From: Bacillota bacterium
Lineage (GTDB): Bacteria; Bacillota; Clostridia; TANB77; CAG-465
Direction of reading: 5' to 3'
DNA: 64,000 nt
Assembly: GCA_023460235.1 (NCBI GenBank)
Contig: JAEWRE010000039.1
Span: 124,001-188,000, forward strand
Shown: positions 1 through 9,016 of the stretch, one piece after another
How positions within the stretch are numbered: position 1 is the first letter of the stretch
Layout: every line of letters starts with the position of its first letter
Position numbers and translations under genes: made by a program
The notes under the pieces: generated by a model
Database searches by the model: none
Seen by the model: only the letters and a program-made list of their open reading frames with translations
What the model was told of the DNA's origin: nothing

Positions 1-8
1 TTACCCAT
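1..8 (-). CDS. start of a gene cut by the window edge (possibly ybaB)
   Basis: An ATG on the minus strand at 8-6, reading into GGT, is preceded by a good ribosome binding site (AAAGGGGAG, with the ATG about seven bases after it). Only the first codons lie in the window, so the product cannot be read. In Firmicutes the gene after dnaX is usually the nucleoid-associated protein ybaB followed by recR. That is an expectation from gene order, not something seen here. Confidence 0.5.
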
Positions 9-64
9 ATTAATCTCCCCTTTCAATGTTTACTAAACAATTATAATATATTTGATCATATTTT

Positions 65-1639
65 TCAATCAATATTTACATAATCAACATTGTTTTCATT
101 AAATAATTTTTCTACTTTACATACATTGTCTTCATTTTTATCATTAAGTTCTGCTCTAACAGACAAATCCAGTTCAAAATTTTCATAAAATATTGACTTA
201 ATTGACTCTATACTCTCTTGCAATTTTAAAATGTTATATGCAAATGAATTAGATGAAATTACTATTGCCAAATTGCCAGATACATATATATCAGCACTAG
301 CAAGTGCAGAATACAATTTTATTTTTCCACTTTCAACTATAATTTTCTTTAGTTCATCTATCTTATCAAATTTTCTAACATCTGCTGTTGCAGAAGATTT
401 TATAGAATCACTATTTTTGGTTTCAGATCTTCTTATATTGCTTGGTTCTTGAGCAACAATATTAGATGTAATTGCAGTAGCAGAGTTCTGCTCATTATTA
501 CCAATGCCAGTTGCAATTTTTGATTCAATATTTGATATTCTTTTCTTTATATTTTCAATATCAGTATTTTCTACTAAATTTTCATAGTCTTTAGAAATAA
601 CTGTATTATTTGAACTAATGTTATTATTACATAATTCAACCAAACAACTTTTAAACACTATTTCTGGCCTTGCTGTTAAACGTAAATCATTATCAAGTTT
701 TGAAAATTTATCTATTATTCCAACATATCTTGAAATCTCATTACTATCTTTCAATTTTATTAATTTATCTAAAAATTCGTTAGTTAATTGATATGCGAGT
801 TGTCTTAAGTCTTTACCTTTTTGAATTATTTTATCCACACTATTAACAACCAAAATAGCATCTAAGTTTAAAATTCCATCAACCATTTCTGAAATTAATT
901 TTGTGTCAATAGCACCAACTATTTCTTCAACCTTCGATTGCTCTAATACATCGGATTGCTCTGATATGCATCTATCTGCAATGCTAAGTGCATCCCTTAG
1001 CCCACCATCAGCAAGTCTAGCAATATATTTAATTGCTTCTTCTTCATATTTTATATTTTCTTCATCAAGTACAAATTTAACTCTATTAACTATGTCTATT
1101 TCAGATATCTTTGAAAAATCAAAACGCAGACATCTTGAAAGTATAGTAACAGGAATTTTGTGTTGTTCTGTAGTTGCAAGTATAAATACTACATTTTCTG
1201 GTGGCTCTTCTAAAGTTTTTAATAAAGCATTAAATGCACTTGTTGTAAGCATATGTGCTTCATCTATTATATATACTCTATACTTAACATCAATTGTTGC
1301 ATAAACAACTTCTTGGCGTATTTGTCTAATGTTTTCTACACTATTGTTTGAAGCCGCGTCCATTTCAACAACATCTGTTATATTACCAGATATTATTCCC
1401 TTACATACGCTGCATTCATTACATGGCTCACCGTCTATCGGATTCAAACAATTAATAGCTCTTGCAAAAACTTTAGCAGCACTTGTTTTACCAGTTCCTC
1501 TACTACCACTAAAAATATATGCATGTGATATTTTATTTGATTTAATCTGATTTTTAAGTATCCTAGTAACATTTTCTTGCCCAACTATACCATTAAAGTT
1601 ATATGGTCTATATTTTCTATATAATGCCATATATGCCAT
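65..1639 (-). CDS. dnaX: DNA polymerase III subunit gamma/tau
   Basis: Clamp-loader ATPase of the replicative polymerase, which opens the sliding clamp and holds the holoenzyme together. The start is the ATG at 1639, after GAGGTG, giving 524 residues; upstream in-frame codons run into the SRP RNA and are not part of the protein. The Walker A motif GSRGTGKT is at about residues 45-52. Four zinc-binding cysteines follow at about 64-79, then the Walker B motif IIDEAH near 124 and the SRC sensor motif near 169. The C-terminal 170 residues are low-complexity and Asn/Ser/Lys-rich with a conserved-looking end, as expected for a tau tail. It probably continues as an operon into the gene at the left edge. 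Confidence 0.95.
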   Translation of the reverse strand: MAYMALYRKYRPYNFNGIVGQENVTRILKNQIKSNKISHAYIFSGSRGTGKTSAAKVFARAINCLNPIDGEPCNECSVCKGIISGNITDVVEMDAASNNSVENIRQIRQEVVYATIDVKYRVYIIDEAHMLTTSAFNALLKTLEEPPENVVFILATTEQHKIPVTILSRCLRFDFSKISEIDIVNRVKFVLDEENIKYEEEAIKYIARLADGGLRDALSIADRCISEQSDVLEQSKVEEIVGAIDTKLISEMVDGILNLDAILVVNSVDKIIQKGKDLRQLAYQLTNEFLDKLIKLKDSNEISRYVGIIDKFSKLDNDLRLTARPEIVFKSCLVELCNNNISSNNTVISKDYENLVENTDIENIKKRISNIESKIATGIGNNEQNSATAITSNIVAQEPSNIRRSETKNSDSIKSSATADVRKFDKIDELKKIIVESGKIKLYSALASADIYVSGNLAIVISSNSFAYNILKLQESIESIKSIFYENFELDLSVRAELNDKNEDNVCKVEKLFNENNVDYVNID

Positions 1640-1661
1640 GTTTATCACCTCATACAAAATT

Positions 1662-1743
1662 ACACCAAACACATAGAGTGGGTTGTTTATTGCTGCTTCC
1701 TTCCGGATCTGACAAGGTTCACAATACTCTATTGTCTGGTGTA
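1662..1743 (-). ncRNA. ffs: 4.5S / small bacterial signal recognition particle RNA
   Basis: Read on the minus strand, the sequence holds the universal SRP RNA domain IV core: GTCAGATCCGGAAGGAAGCA with the GGAA tetraloop. The ends pair as a long helix: ACACCAGACAATAGAGT with ACTCTATGTGTTTGGTGT. This is the short form without an Alu domain. Its 3' end is only about 22 bases from the dnaX start codon, and I see no terminator hairpin between them, so the two may share a transcript that is processed. Confidence 0.93.
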
Positions 1744-1819
1744 TGATTATTATACAATAAATATAATAAAAAATCAAGTAAAAATAAAATTATAAAGTAT
1801 TTATACGCCGTTTATACTA

Positions 1820-2500
1820 TTATTTTATATAAAATCTATAATTATTTACATCTTCTCTTATAACGCTTATACCGTTGCTTAAAAGTTCTTCAGAAGGAAT
1901 GTCAAGTTTGAATTTGCAAACATTAACTTTACCAGTTGAATCAACAATATTTAAACTAAAGTTTAATTTGAAGTTTACTTCACTTATTTTTATACCTAGT
2001 GTATTAAGTAAAGTACCATCAAATGTAACAGCAGAAGTATTATCCGGTAAGTTAGCATTAGTAAGAAAATTACTGTTTATAACATTTAATTGTATTAAAT
2101 ATTGTCCATCTCTATCTACAGGATATATATCTATTTTCTTTATTTCATTAATATTTTGTTTTTCTTTATCACTTTCTGAAATAAATATATTACCTTTTTT
2201 TTCAGGGCCTTTAATTGATATATTATCAATATATATACTTTGTGCCTCACTATCTTTTGCAACTAATATTGAAATTTGATTTTCCTGAGAAGCATTAAAT
2301 TTAATATCTGATATAGCGCTAGCAGTCGTTTCACTTTGTATTTCCTCAGTATTTACAACAGATTTTACTATTAAGTCATTTACTCTAAAAACTCCTTGAT
2401 TTATTTTACCTGTATTATCAAGTACAAGCTTTGATACTATTACAATTAGAGCAACAGCTATAATAATTATTAAAAATGGAATAAACTTATTTTTTTTCAT
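1820..2500 (-). CDS. membrane-anchored extracellular protein of unknown function
   Basis: 226 residues. A short positive N-terminus (MKKNK) is followed by one hydrophobic segment at about residues 7-27 and then a polar domain rich in Asn, Ser and Ile, so it is a signal-anchored protein facing outward. The ribosome binding site is GGAGG just before the ATG. The rest looks like a beta-rich extracellular domain, but I recognise no family. It stands alone on the minus strand between dnaX/ffs and a divergent small gene. Confidence 0.7.
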   Translation of the reverse strand: MKKNKFIPFLIIIIAVALIVIVSKLVLDNTGKINQGVFRVNDLIVKSVVNTEEIQSETTASAISDIKFNASQENQISILVAKDSEAQSIYIDNISIKGPEKKGNIFISESDKEKQNINEIKKIDIYPVDRDGQYLIQLNVINSNFLTNANLPDNTSAVTFDGTLLNTLGIKISEVNFKLNFSLNIVDSTGKVNVCKFKLDIPSEELLSNGISVIREDVNNYRFYIK

Positions 2501-2588
2501 TAGAAACCTCCATCTATACTAACTAATTATACAACAACATTCATAAAAACACAACATGTAAAATATATTTTATATAAGAGGTGTTGAT

Positions 2589-2771
2589 ATGAATAATTTT
2601 TTTAATGGTAATTTTAATCTTTTCAATAACTCTGATTGTGACCTAGATATAAATAAATTACTCGTAATTTTACTTCTACTTACTGGACAATTAGAAATAG
2701 AAGCAATACATGTATACAGGAATAACTTTATAGTTTCACTTGGAACTTTCCCAAATGCTAGCTTGTTATAA
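2589..2771 (+). CDS. small hypothetical protein (60 aa)
   Basis: Short protein with an Asn/Phe-rich start (MNNFFNGNFNLF), an acidic patch, and a leucine-rich hydrophobic stretch (KLLVILLLLTGQ) that could be one membrane or amphipathic helix. It has its own ribosome binding site (AGAGGTG about seven bases before the ATG). Its stop codon leads straight into a strong terminator hairpin, and both points argue for a real gene. I do not recognise a family. Confidence 0.55.
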   Translation: MNNFFNGNFNLFNNSDCDLDINKLLVILLLLTGQLEIEAIHVYRNNFIVSLGTFPNASLL

Positions 2772-2810
2772 AAATAGCTAAACTATTAAATTATAGTTTA
2801 GCTATTTTTT
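2771..2810. terminator. bidirectional intrinsic terminator
   Basis: Sixteen-base arms (AAAATAGCTAAACTAT and its complement) with a short loop and T runs on both strands. It sits between the converging 60-residue gene and the VirD4-like gene and can serve both. Confidence 0.85.
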
Positions 2811-4743
2811 AGTGATTATCTGTAGAGCCAAATAGTTCATCAAATTTCTTTTCCAACTCTTTTTGTAAATCAAAACTTTCTTTTTCTTCTGGAATTTGTC
2901 TTTTAGATAATTCTTCATTTTTTATTTCTTCTTTTACTTTTTCTTCTTCTAATTTTGCTTTTGCCATGCTCATCCTTTTATCTAAATGTCCCACGACATC
3001 CATTGTCTTTACTTCCATTTCGTCTGGCTTTGGCATTTGAGTTATATCTCTTATTTCTGTCTGTTTAGCTATATCTCTTTGTGGATGGTATTTAAAATAC
3101 CAAGCTTTTTTTGCTCTTATTGGTCTAAGACCTCTAACTAATACTATTTCATCATCTGAAGGAAGTCTTTTCAATTCATCTATTGTCATTAAATCTCTTC
3201 CCTGACGTTGTTCACTAAATGAAACACCTTGTTTTTCACGTTCACTTTTATCTTTACTTACAGATCTACTTTGATATTTAATAGTCTTTTGACCTAAACT
3301 TTTTGAAAAGTATTCACAAGTCTTTATTGATTGACTTCCAAGAAATAGATGAGTATCACAGTTACCAATTATATTTTCATATGTATCTTTATATAAAGAT
3401 TCTATTTGGTCTAAACTTTGTACTACTATTGACATACTTATCCCTAAACTTCTAGTTGTACTAAGTTTTTTATGGAAATCTGGTATTTGTCCTATGTTTG
3501 CAAATTCGTCCATTAAGAAATATACTTGATTTCTAAGAGTTCCACCATTTCTATCAGCTTGTGAATACATTATTTGTATCATTTGGCTAAAGAATATAGT
3601 TAATATATAGTCATAAGTACTCCTATCTGCAGGTGTTATAACAAAAAGTGCAGTTTTTTGATTAGATATTTCTTCAAAGTCTATATTATTAGATGTAGTT
3701 ACTTTTTGCATCGCAGGGGTATCAAAATCAGATAATTTTGATACAAGAGATATTGCTATGCTTTGTTTAGTTTTATCAGCGCCAACTCTTATTCCTTCAT
3801 ACTCTTTTCTACCAGGATGTTCAGGTTTAAGTTCATCAATAAAAAGTCTATCAAAGATCTTTTCATCTGCTCCACCTTGTCTAACTATATTTAAACAGCT
3901 AGATAAATTTTGTTCTTCTTCTGGGAGTACTGATATAACATAATAAATACATGCTTTAAGTAACATTTTTGCAGTATTATCCCAAAATGGATCTTGTGAC
4001 TGAGTATCAGCTTTACCGCCCTTTATAATTGTATCTGCGATTATATCAACATCTGCATGATCTCTTATATGTGCAAGTGGATTGTATCTATCGCTATATT
4101 CTGAATTAACCAAATTTAGAGTTCTGATTTTATATCCACTATTCTTTAAAAATATAGAAGTCTCTCTATACAATTCACCTTTAGGATCTGTTATTACGTA
4201 AGATCCAAGTCTTTGTAATATATTAGGTTTAATGTAACAAGCTGATTTACCAGCACCTGATCCACCAACTACTAATATATTCTTATTTACTTTTACTTTC
4301 TTTAAATCAGTTCCTAAATAATGTGTTTTACTAAGTATAAATCCTTCTTTTTTATTTAATATTTGGCTTCCATCTGGTAATCTATCGAATTCTTCACCAT
4401 TTTTACTCCAGTCACTTGAACCATGTTCCTGATCCTGATACTCATATGCTTTAGCAAATTTAATTTTCCAAAAAATGTATAACACTAAAAATGCTATTAA
4501 AGTATAAAATGATGCAGTCATAAAACCAATAAAATCAACAAAAATAGCAGTAAAAAATTTAAAGCTAGTCAAATTAGGCATAAAATTCTCTACTATCTTT
4601 GTTATTCTATCTACTGAATTAACATCAGCAGGTAGACTTTTTATTGATATAATTAAAGTTCCTACGATAATTATATCAAATATTAAATATGCTATTAAAA
4701 AGGGCATTAATTCCCTTTTTAATTTATTCATCTTAGATCTCAT
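2809..4743 (-). CDS. VirD4/TraG-family coupling ATPase
   Basis: 644 residues. The N-terminus has two membrane regions (about 13-33 and 63-95). A P-loop ATPase domain follows, with Walker A GGSGAGKS at 160-167, a TDPKGEL motif near 185-191 and Walker B VYFLMDEFANIG near 407-418. The C-terminal 80 residues are highly charged. Proteins of this family form the hexameric pump that feeds DNA or protein substrates to a type IV secretion channel. Two small genes lie immediately upstream on the same strand. No VirB4, relaxase or other transfer gene is adjacent, so the channel partner is unknown; the VirB-like genes at 14.6-18 kb are one candidate, although that cluster carries its own VirD4-like ATPase. 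Confidence 0.85.
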   Translation of the reverse strand: MRSKMNKLKRELMPFLIAYLIFDIIIVGTLIISIKSLPADVNSVDRITKIVENFMPNLTSFKFFTAIFVDFIGFMTASFYTLIAFLVLYIFWKIKFAKAYEYQDQEHGSSDWSKNGEEFDRLPDGSQILNKKEGFILSKTHYLGTDLKKVKVNKNILVVGGSGAGKSACYIKPNILQRLGSYVITDPKGELYRETSIFLKNSGYKIRTLNLVNSEYSDRYNPLAHIRDHADVDIIADTIIKGGKADTQSQDPFWDNTAKMLLKACIYYVISVLPEEEQNLSSCLNIVRQGGADEKIFDRLFIDELKPEHPGRKEYEGIRVGADKTKQSIAISLVSKLSDFDTPAMQKVTTSNNIDFEEISNQKTALFVITPADRSTYDYILTIFFSQMIQIMYSQADRNGGTLRNQVYFLMDEFANIGQIPDFHKKLSTTRSLGISMSIVVQSLDQIESLYKDTYENIIGNCDTHLFLGSQSIKTCEYFSKSLGQKTIKYQSRSVSKDKSEREKQGVSFSEQRQGRDLMTIDELKRLPSDDEIVLVRGLRPIRAKKAWYFKYHPQRDIAKQTEIRDITQMPKPDEMEVKTMDVVGHLDKRMSMAKAKLEEEKVKEEIKNEELSKRQIPEEKESFDLQKELEKKFDELFGSTDNH

Positions 4744-4782
4744 ATATTTCCCTCTTTATTTATTCTTCCTCTTTATAAATAA

Positions 4783-5040
4783 TTATATTATAGGTTCATC
4801 TTCCCCCGGATATTTTTTTTCATCTTTTTCTATATCAGATTCTTGATTTCCTTTAAGCCTATTTTCTAAGTCTAATTTATTATTTTCTTTGAATTTTTCT
4901 ATTTTATCTTTATCTACAAGTATACTTCTCTCAAGGTTTAAAGGTTTATCTAATTTTGCTATTATTTCAAAATCTTTTCCTTTAAAAACAGCAGCACTCA
5001 CTTTTACCGTTATTTTTCTCTTTTTATTATCTATTTCCAT
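4783..5040 (-). CDS. small charged protein upstream of the coupling ATPase
   Basis: 85 residues with no membrane segment or signal peptide. The N-terminal half looks like a small beta domain (KRKITVKVSAAVFKGKDFEI). The C-terminal half is a Lys/Glu/Asp/Asn-rich tail ending in PGEDEPII. The start has a clear GGAGGG site. It ends about 40 bases before the VirD4-like ATPase, so the two are likely co-transcribed, and it may be an accessory or substrate-adaptor protein. That function is only inferred from position. Confidence 0.6.
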   Translation of the reverse strand: MEIDNKKRKITVKVSAAVFKGKDFEIIAKLDKPLNLERSILVDKDKIEKFKENNKLDLENRLKGNQESDIEKDEKKYPGEDEPII

Positions 5041-5122
5041 TATTAAATCCCTCCATAGTAGTATAAATTAATATATCTAAACTACATATTACTACTAATT
5101 GTGTATTTTTATCAACCTATTC

Positions 5123-5641
5123 TTATTCAAACTTTAATTCAAGTACAATGTATGGTCTATTTGGTAATAGTTTACATTTACCTTTTATATCACCAGTAGA
5201 TTCATCTGTATATAATACTGGTCTAACTTCTTCACAACTTTGTGTATCAATTATTGAAAAATGTCTTTTCATACTAGGTGTATACTCAACTTCTTTGTAT
5301 TCAATTCCTTCTTGGTTATATATTGTTCCATAATTTAATGGAATGTTTGACTCAGTTGCTGTAAATCCATTTTCATCAAGTTCTCCTGTGCTTATTATTG
5401 CTTTTGAACTTGTAAGAGTGAGCAAAATAACTAGTTGTTTTTCGTCACTAGTTTTTATTATATTGAAAGTTTTCTTGATTTTTCCACCTTCTTCAGTGTC
5501 AATACTTTCAATTTTTTGTAATGTAAGTAAAGCTTTTCCACTTCTGTAATCATCTTCATTTTTTTCAACAACAAATGCAATAGTATTCATACCAGGCATA
5601 TCTACCAATTCAAACTTATTCATTTGTAACAAAGGTTCCAT
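5123..5641 (-). CDS. hypothetical cytosolic protein
   Basis: 172 residues, acidic, with no signal peptide or membrane span. Alternating hydrophobic residues suggest a beta-rich fold (for example QLVILLTL and PYIVLELKFE at the end). The ribosome binding site GAGGT precedes the ATG. It heads the likely three-gene run with the 85-residue protein and the VirD4-like ATPase, with about 80 bases between it and the next gene. I recognise no family. Confidence 0.6.
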   Translation of the reverse strand: MEPLLQMNKFELVDMPGMNTIAFVVEKNEDDYRSGKALLTLQKIESIDTEEGGKIKKTFNIIKTSDEKQLVILLTLTSSKAIISTGELDENGFTATESNIPLNYGTIYNQEGIEYKEVEYTPSMKRHFSIIDTQSCEEVRPVLYTDESTGDIKGKCKLLPNRPYIVLELKFE

Positions 5642-5750
5642 ATTTTTTACCTCTTTTCTTAGGATTATATTGCTCCTATTCTAGTATATTTTTATTATAC
5701 AATAATATATTTTCTTATGCAATACTTTAAAATGTTTTTTTATTGGTTTT

Positions 5751-7532
5751 TTAGCTTGCACCAGCTCCAGATGGCGCTTGATTATTTACATTAGCTGTTC
5801 CTATTCTAACAACACGTTGTTGAGGGTTATATGTATCCCTTGATAACATAGCTGAACTCACAACAACTCCATTTAATTTTTTAGTTATATATCCTTCTGA
5901 AACATATCCATTAACGCCCTTAACATCGACAATTTCTGTCCCACTTGCAAGATTACTATCGTATACATATTTTGTGCTATATGCTATTGTTGAAATGTAT
6001 TTATGTGTTAATTCTATTTCATATTCTGTTTCTTCTTTTGTTCCATAGATACTAATATTTAGACTTCCTGAATTACTATATGAAGCAATAATCTTTACTG
6101 GATATTTTCTATTATTTTTAAATTTAAAATCAAGGACTGGCGAATAAACTGTAGCATCCAAACTTGGTTGTACATAACCTACTGGAAGTCCATGCTGATG
6201 TCTTTCTACAATTCCCAAATTAGCTTTTAGTGCTGCGTCATAAAGAGTTGAAGTAGTTTGGCATATACCACCACCAAGTTCCATTACAACAGTACCGGCT
6301 TTAAATGTTGCTGCTTCTAAATATCCTTTTGAAGCAGTAGTATCACCAATTGTAGCATTGTATGAAAAAGTTTCTCCAGGCATTACAATTTTACCATTTA
6401 AATAGCTAAGTGCTAACGAAAGATTATTTGCCCTTGCTTTTTGAGATGCATCAAAATATGTTGTTACACCAGATAATTTATCATTATATAAGTTTTTTGT
6501 TATATCAGATAATTTTACTTTTGGTTCTAATACTGTAAGGTCAAATGAAATTGATTTGCCTTCAGTTTGATTTTCTTGTTCACTAAGAATCTGTTTTAGT
6601 TTTGTTATATCAACATCAAAACCTTTCTTCTCAGATACGTATCTATTTGGTGTTACGCTCTCATCCACATAAGCATTCTCAGGGTCTCTTTTAATATTAC
6701 TATATATGTCATCAACATTTAATTCTTTAGGTTCTTTTTTTATAATATTAAGTTGATATATATTTTTTGAATCAATAAAATTTTTAACAATATCATCTTG
6801 TGTTGTGTTATAATCTATTGAATTTCCTGAAGTACCATTTACAATTATTAATCTATTATTTTCTTCATCTATACTATAACTATCATCAACAAATCGACTT
6901 TCTACACTTAAATCAATGTTTTTAACTATATCCTCAAGTTTTTGCTGATTATAACTATATTCTATATTTAGACTTTTGCTACTAAATAATACCTTTAGAA
7001 TTTGTGCGTTATCAACAAGTATATTACCTGTTCTTCCAAATTCCATGATAGCTTTTGTTGTTTTTTCAACATCGATTCCAAACTCTATGTCTTCAGGTTT
7101 AACTTCAAATATCTTTTGAGTCCCTTGATATAATTCAACTTTTTCTATACCTGTAGCTTGTTTATTCTTTTCATTTAAAAATTCTACTACCTGTTCAGAA
7201 GTTTTACCAGATAGATTTTCACCTAAAATATATACATTTTTATACACATTAGTGTTAAATCTATTGATACCAGCTATCATTGCAAATGTTAAAACTATAC
7301 ATATAATAACACCTACAATACTAATTAATACAATAATTCTAGTTTTTGAACTATCTTTATACTCTACTATTTCTTCACCATTACTATTTTTTGTTCTAAA
7401 TAATTTTCTTCTTTTTTTAGAGTTATTTATATCATCTTCATTTAAATATTCATTTTTTACATATTCTTCAAGATTGCCTTCATTAATATTTACTTCTTTT
7501 TCTTGATCTTTATCTGAGCCGTTTTCAGACAT
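5751..7532 (-). CDS. VanW-family membrane-anchored cell-wall protein (YoaR-like)
   Basis: 593 residues. An acidic, Asn-rich cytosolic N-terminus of about 60 residues leads to one membrane segment (about 65-88), a long extracellular region resembling the putative peptidoglycan-binding repeats of YoaR-type proteins, and a VanW domain. The VanW core is visible as PGETFSYNATIGDTT, then GGGICQTTSTLYDAAL and the RHQHGLPVGYVQP segment. A short C-terminal domain follows. VanW proteins lie in vancomycin-resistance clusters and widely in ordinary Clostridia, and their biochemical role is not settled. The start has an excellent AAAGGAGG site. Confidence 0.85.
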   Translation of the reverse strand: MSENGSDKDQEKEVNINEGNLEEYVKNEYLNEDDINNSKKRRKLFRTKNSNGEEIVEYKDSSKTRIIVLISIVGVIICIVLTFAMIAGINRFNTNVYKNVYILGENLSGKTSEQVVEFLNEKNKQATGIEKVELYQGTQKIFEVKPEDIEFGIDVEKTTKAIMEFGRTGNILVDNAQILKVLFSSKSLNIEYSYNQQKLEDIVKNIDLSVESRFVDDSYSIDEENNRLIIVNGTSGNSIDYNTTQDDIVKNFIDSKNIYQLNIIKKEPKELNVDDIYSNIKRDPENAYVDESVTPNRYVSEKKGFDVDITKLKQILSEQENQTEGKSISFDLTVLEPKVKLSDITKNLYNDKLSGVTTYFDASQKARANNLSLALSYLNGKIVMPGETFSYNATIGDTTASKGYLEAATFKAGTVVMELGGGICQTTSTLYDAALKANLGIVERHQHGLPVGYVQPSLDATVYSPVLDFKFKNNRKYPVKIIASYSNSGSLNISIYGTKEETEYEIELTHKYISTIAYSTKYVYDSNLASGTEIVDVKGVNGYVSEGYITKKLNGVVVSSAMLSRDTYNPQQRVVRIGTANVNNQAPSGAGAS

Positions 7533-7556
7533 AAATACCTCCTTTCCAACTAACTA

Positions 7557-8309
7557 TTAATTATTTTCTAATTTTTCCTCAGCTAAGTTTACTATTTCAT
7601 CATTTTTACTATTTTCTTTTTTTCTTATAAGTACAAGCGGCGTAAGAGTCTTTACTTGACCTGCAGGATTATCTTTTATCATTGCCTTTAGCTCTTCATC
7701 ACTATATGGAATACTATCTGCTTTTCCAAGAATTTCAACGTTAAAATCATTTGCATCTACTATCATACATTTAATTCCAGTTTTTTCAAACATTTCATTA
7801 CATACTCCTGTAGAATTTTCTGGTATTCTTATACCAAAATCAGCATAGTCAGAAAAAACATCTCCATAAAAACCATCAAGGCCACTTATTTCAGGTCCAA
7901 CAATTTTATAAAAAATACCTTTTTTACCAAATAATTTTCCAAATCCACCTGCTACTGCTGCAAAAATAACTTTTGCTCTGCCACAAAGCATTATTGCAAA
8001 CTGCATTTTGTATGGATTATCTACCCCAACACCAGCATCACTTCTCATTGCAAATTTAGAAAGAAATTTAGCCAATTTACTTACTCTTACATCTTTCTTA
8101 TATATTACTCTTTTTTGACAAAGTCCTATTATTTTTTCACTTATAGAAATAATATCTCCTTCTTCGTAGATATCACCTGCATATTTTTTTATTATATCAA
8201 TATAATCTTCACCTATTTGAACGTAGTGCGTTTCAATAGCATGTCTCAAATATGTTTGACCATTTACATTAATTTCAATATTTTTTTTAGGATTAGCTCT
8301 AAATTCCAT
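7557..8309 (-). CDS. CofE-like (F420-0:gamma-glutamyl ligase-type fold) protein
   Basis: 250 residues from the ATG at 8309, which follows AGAGGT; longer in-frame starts lack a site. The region around residues 30-70 (DIIKKYAGDIYEEGDIISISEKI) and the later SGLDGFYGDVFSDYADFG and MIVDANDFNVE segments resemble the CofE family, which adds glutamate to coenzyme F420. Many Clostridia without F420 carry such a protein of unknown substrate, and nothing here shows F420 synthesis. It sits 24 bases upstream of the VanW gene and may share its transcript. Confidence 0.6.
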   Translation of the reverse strand: MEFRANPKKNIEINVNGQTYLRHAIETHYVQIGEDYIDIIKKYAGDIYEEGDIISISEKIIGLCQKRVIYKKDVRVSKLAKFLSKFAMRSDAGVGVDNPYKMQFAIMLCGRAKVIFAAVAGGFGKLFGKKGIFYKIVGPEISGLDGFYGDVFSDYADFGIRIPENSTGVCNEMFEKTGIKCMIVDANDFNVEILGKADSIPYSDEELKAMIKDNPAGQVKTLTPLVLIRKKENSKNDEIVNLAEEKLENN

Positions 8310-8485
8310 AAAATTACCTCTTTTCTCAAATCTTGTCACAAATCAAGTATAATACAAAACAAAATAAATGTCAATGAAATTTATTAAACATTGCACAACA
8401 AATTTGTATATAAAGCTTATTAAATTCAATGTTGTTTAACAAACTAAATATTAAATATCTAGTTTATAAAATATAGTAACCGTAT

Positions 8486-8560
8486 TCATTTTTTAAAATG
8501 TCCAATATTAATGAAATTACTTTTTTCTTTATATTTATCTTTATATTCAATAATATTCAT
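8486..8560 (-). pseudogene. possible decayed acetyltransferase-like fragment
   Basis: A start codon with an AGGGAG site opens 24 codons beginning MNIIEYKDKYKEK, a typical beginning of GNAT acetyltransferases, and then stops. Just beyond, in a shifted frame, comes KNEYGYYIL-stop, which reads like the end of a protein. This suggests a gene with a large internal deletion. The evidence is short and could be chance. Confidence 0.25.
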
Positions 8561-8582
8561 TTGTTTCTCCCTATTATATATA

Positions 8583-8611
8583 TATTAAAAGGTAGACCTT
8601 TCGGTCTACCT
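8583..8611 (-). terminator. terminator of the RNase P RNA
   Basis: Nine-base arms AGGTAGACC and GGTCTACCT close on a short loop containing GAAA and are followed on the minus strand by TTTTAATATA. It directly abuts the RNase P RNA 3' end. Confidence 0.8.
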
Positions 8612-8941
8612 GAGCATCCTATAAGCCGGATTCTGTTTTAAATAGTCATTTATCTAGAATATGCATTACTACATATTTCGAGCCACCAACCACGAAAGAC
8701 GACGGGCAGTCTTAACCTTTCTTTTTTGGTGTTGCACCAAGTGGGGTTTACACAACACCTATGTCACCATAGATGTTTGTGAGCCTTTACCTCACATTTT
8801 CACCCTTACCAGTTTACACTGGCGGTAATTTTCTGTTGCACTTTCCTTAGGATCACTCCCACTAGACGTTATCTAGCACTATTGCCCTATGGTGTCCGGA
8901 CTTTCCTCTTGTAAATACAAGCGACTATTTCGAATACTCTT
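8611..8941 (-). ncRNA. rnpB: RNase P RNA, type A
   Basis: Catalytic RNA that removes the 5' leader from tRNA precursors. On the minus strand the conserved blocks appear in order: AGAGGAAAGTCCGGAC near the 5' end, GTAAACCCC in the middle, then ACAGAATCCGGCTTAT near the 3' end. The P1 helix can be drawn between GAGTATT at about 8933-8939 and GGATGCTC at 8612-8619, which fixes the approximate ends. The sequence fits the ancestral type A rather than the Bacillus type B form. Confidence 0.93.
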
Positions 8942-9016
8942 AGTAATTATATCATAAATTAAGACAAAAATAAATAGATATAATCAGCATTTTGACTATA
9001 TCTATTTATTTTTTAA

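Noticed and set aside
1640..1777. Longer dnaX start 46 codons upstream
   Set aside because: The extra codons are the SRP RNA sequence read as protein; the ATG at 1639 has the proper site and matches the family N-terminus.
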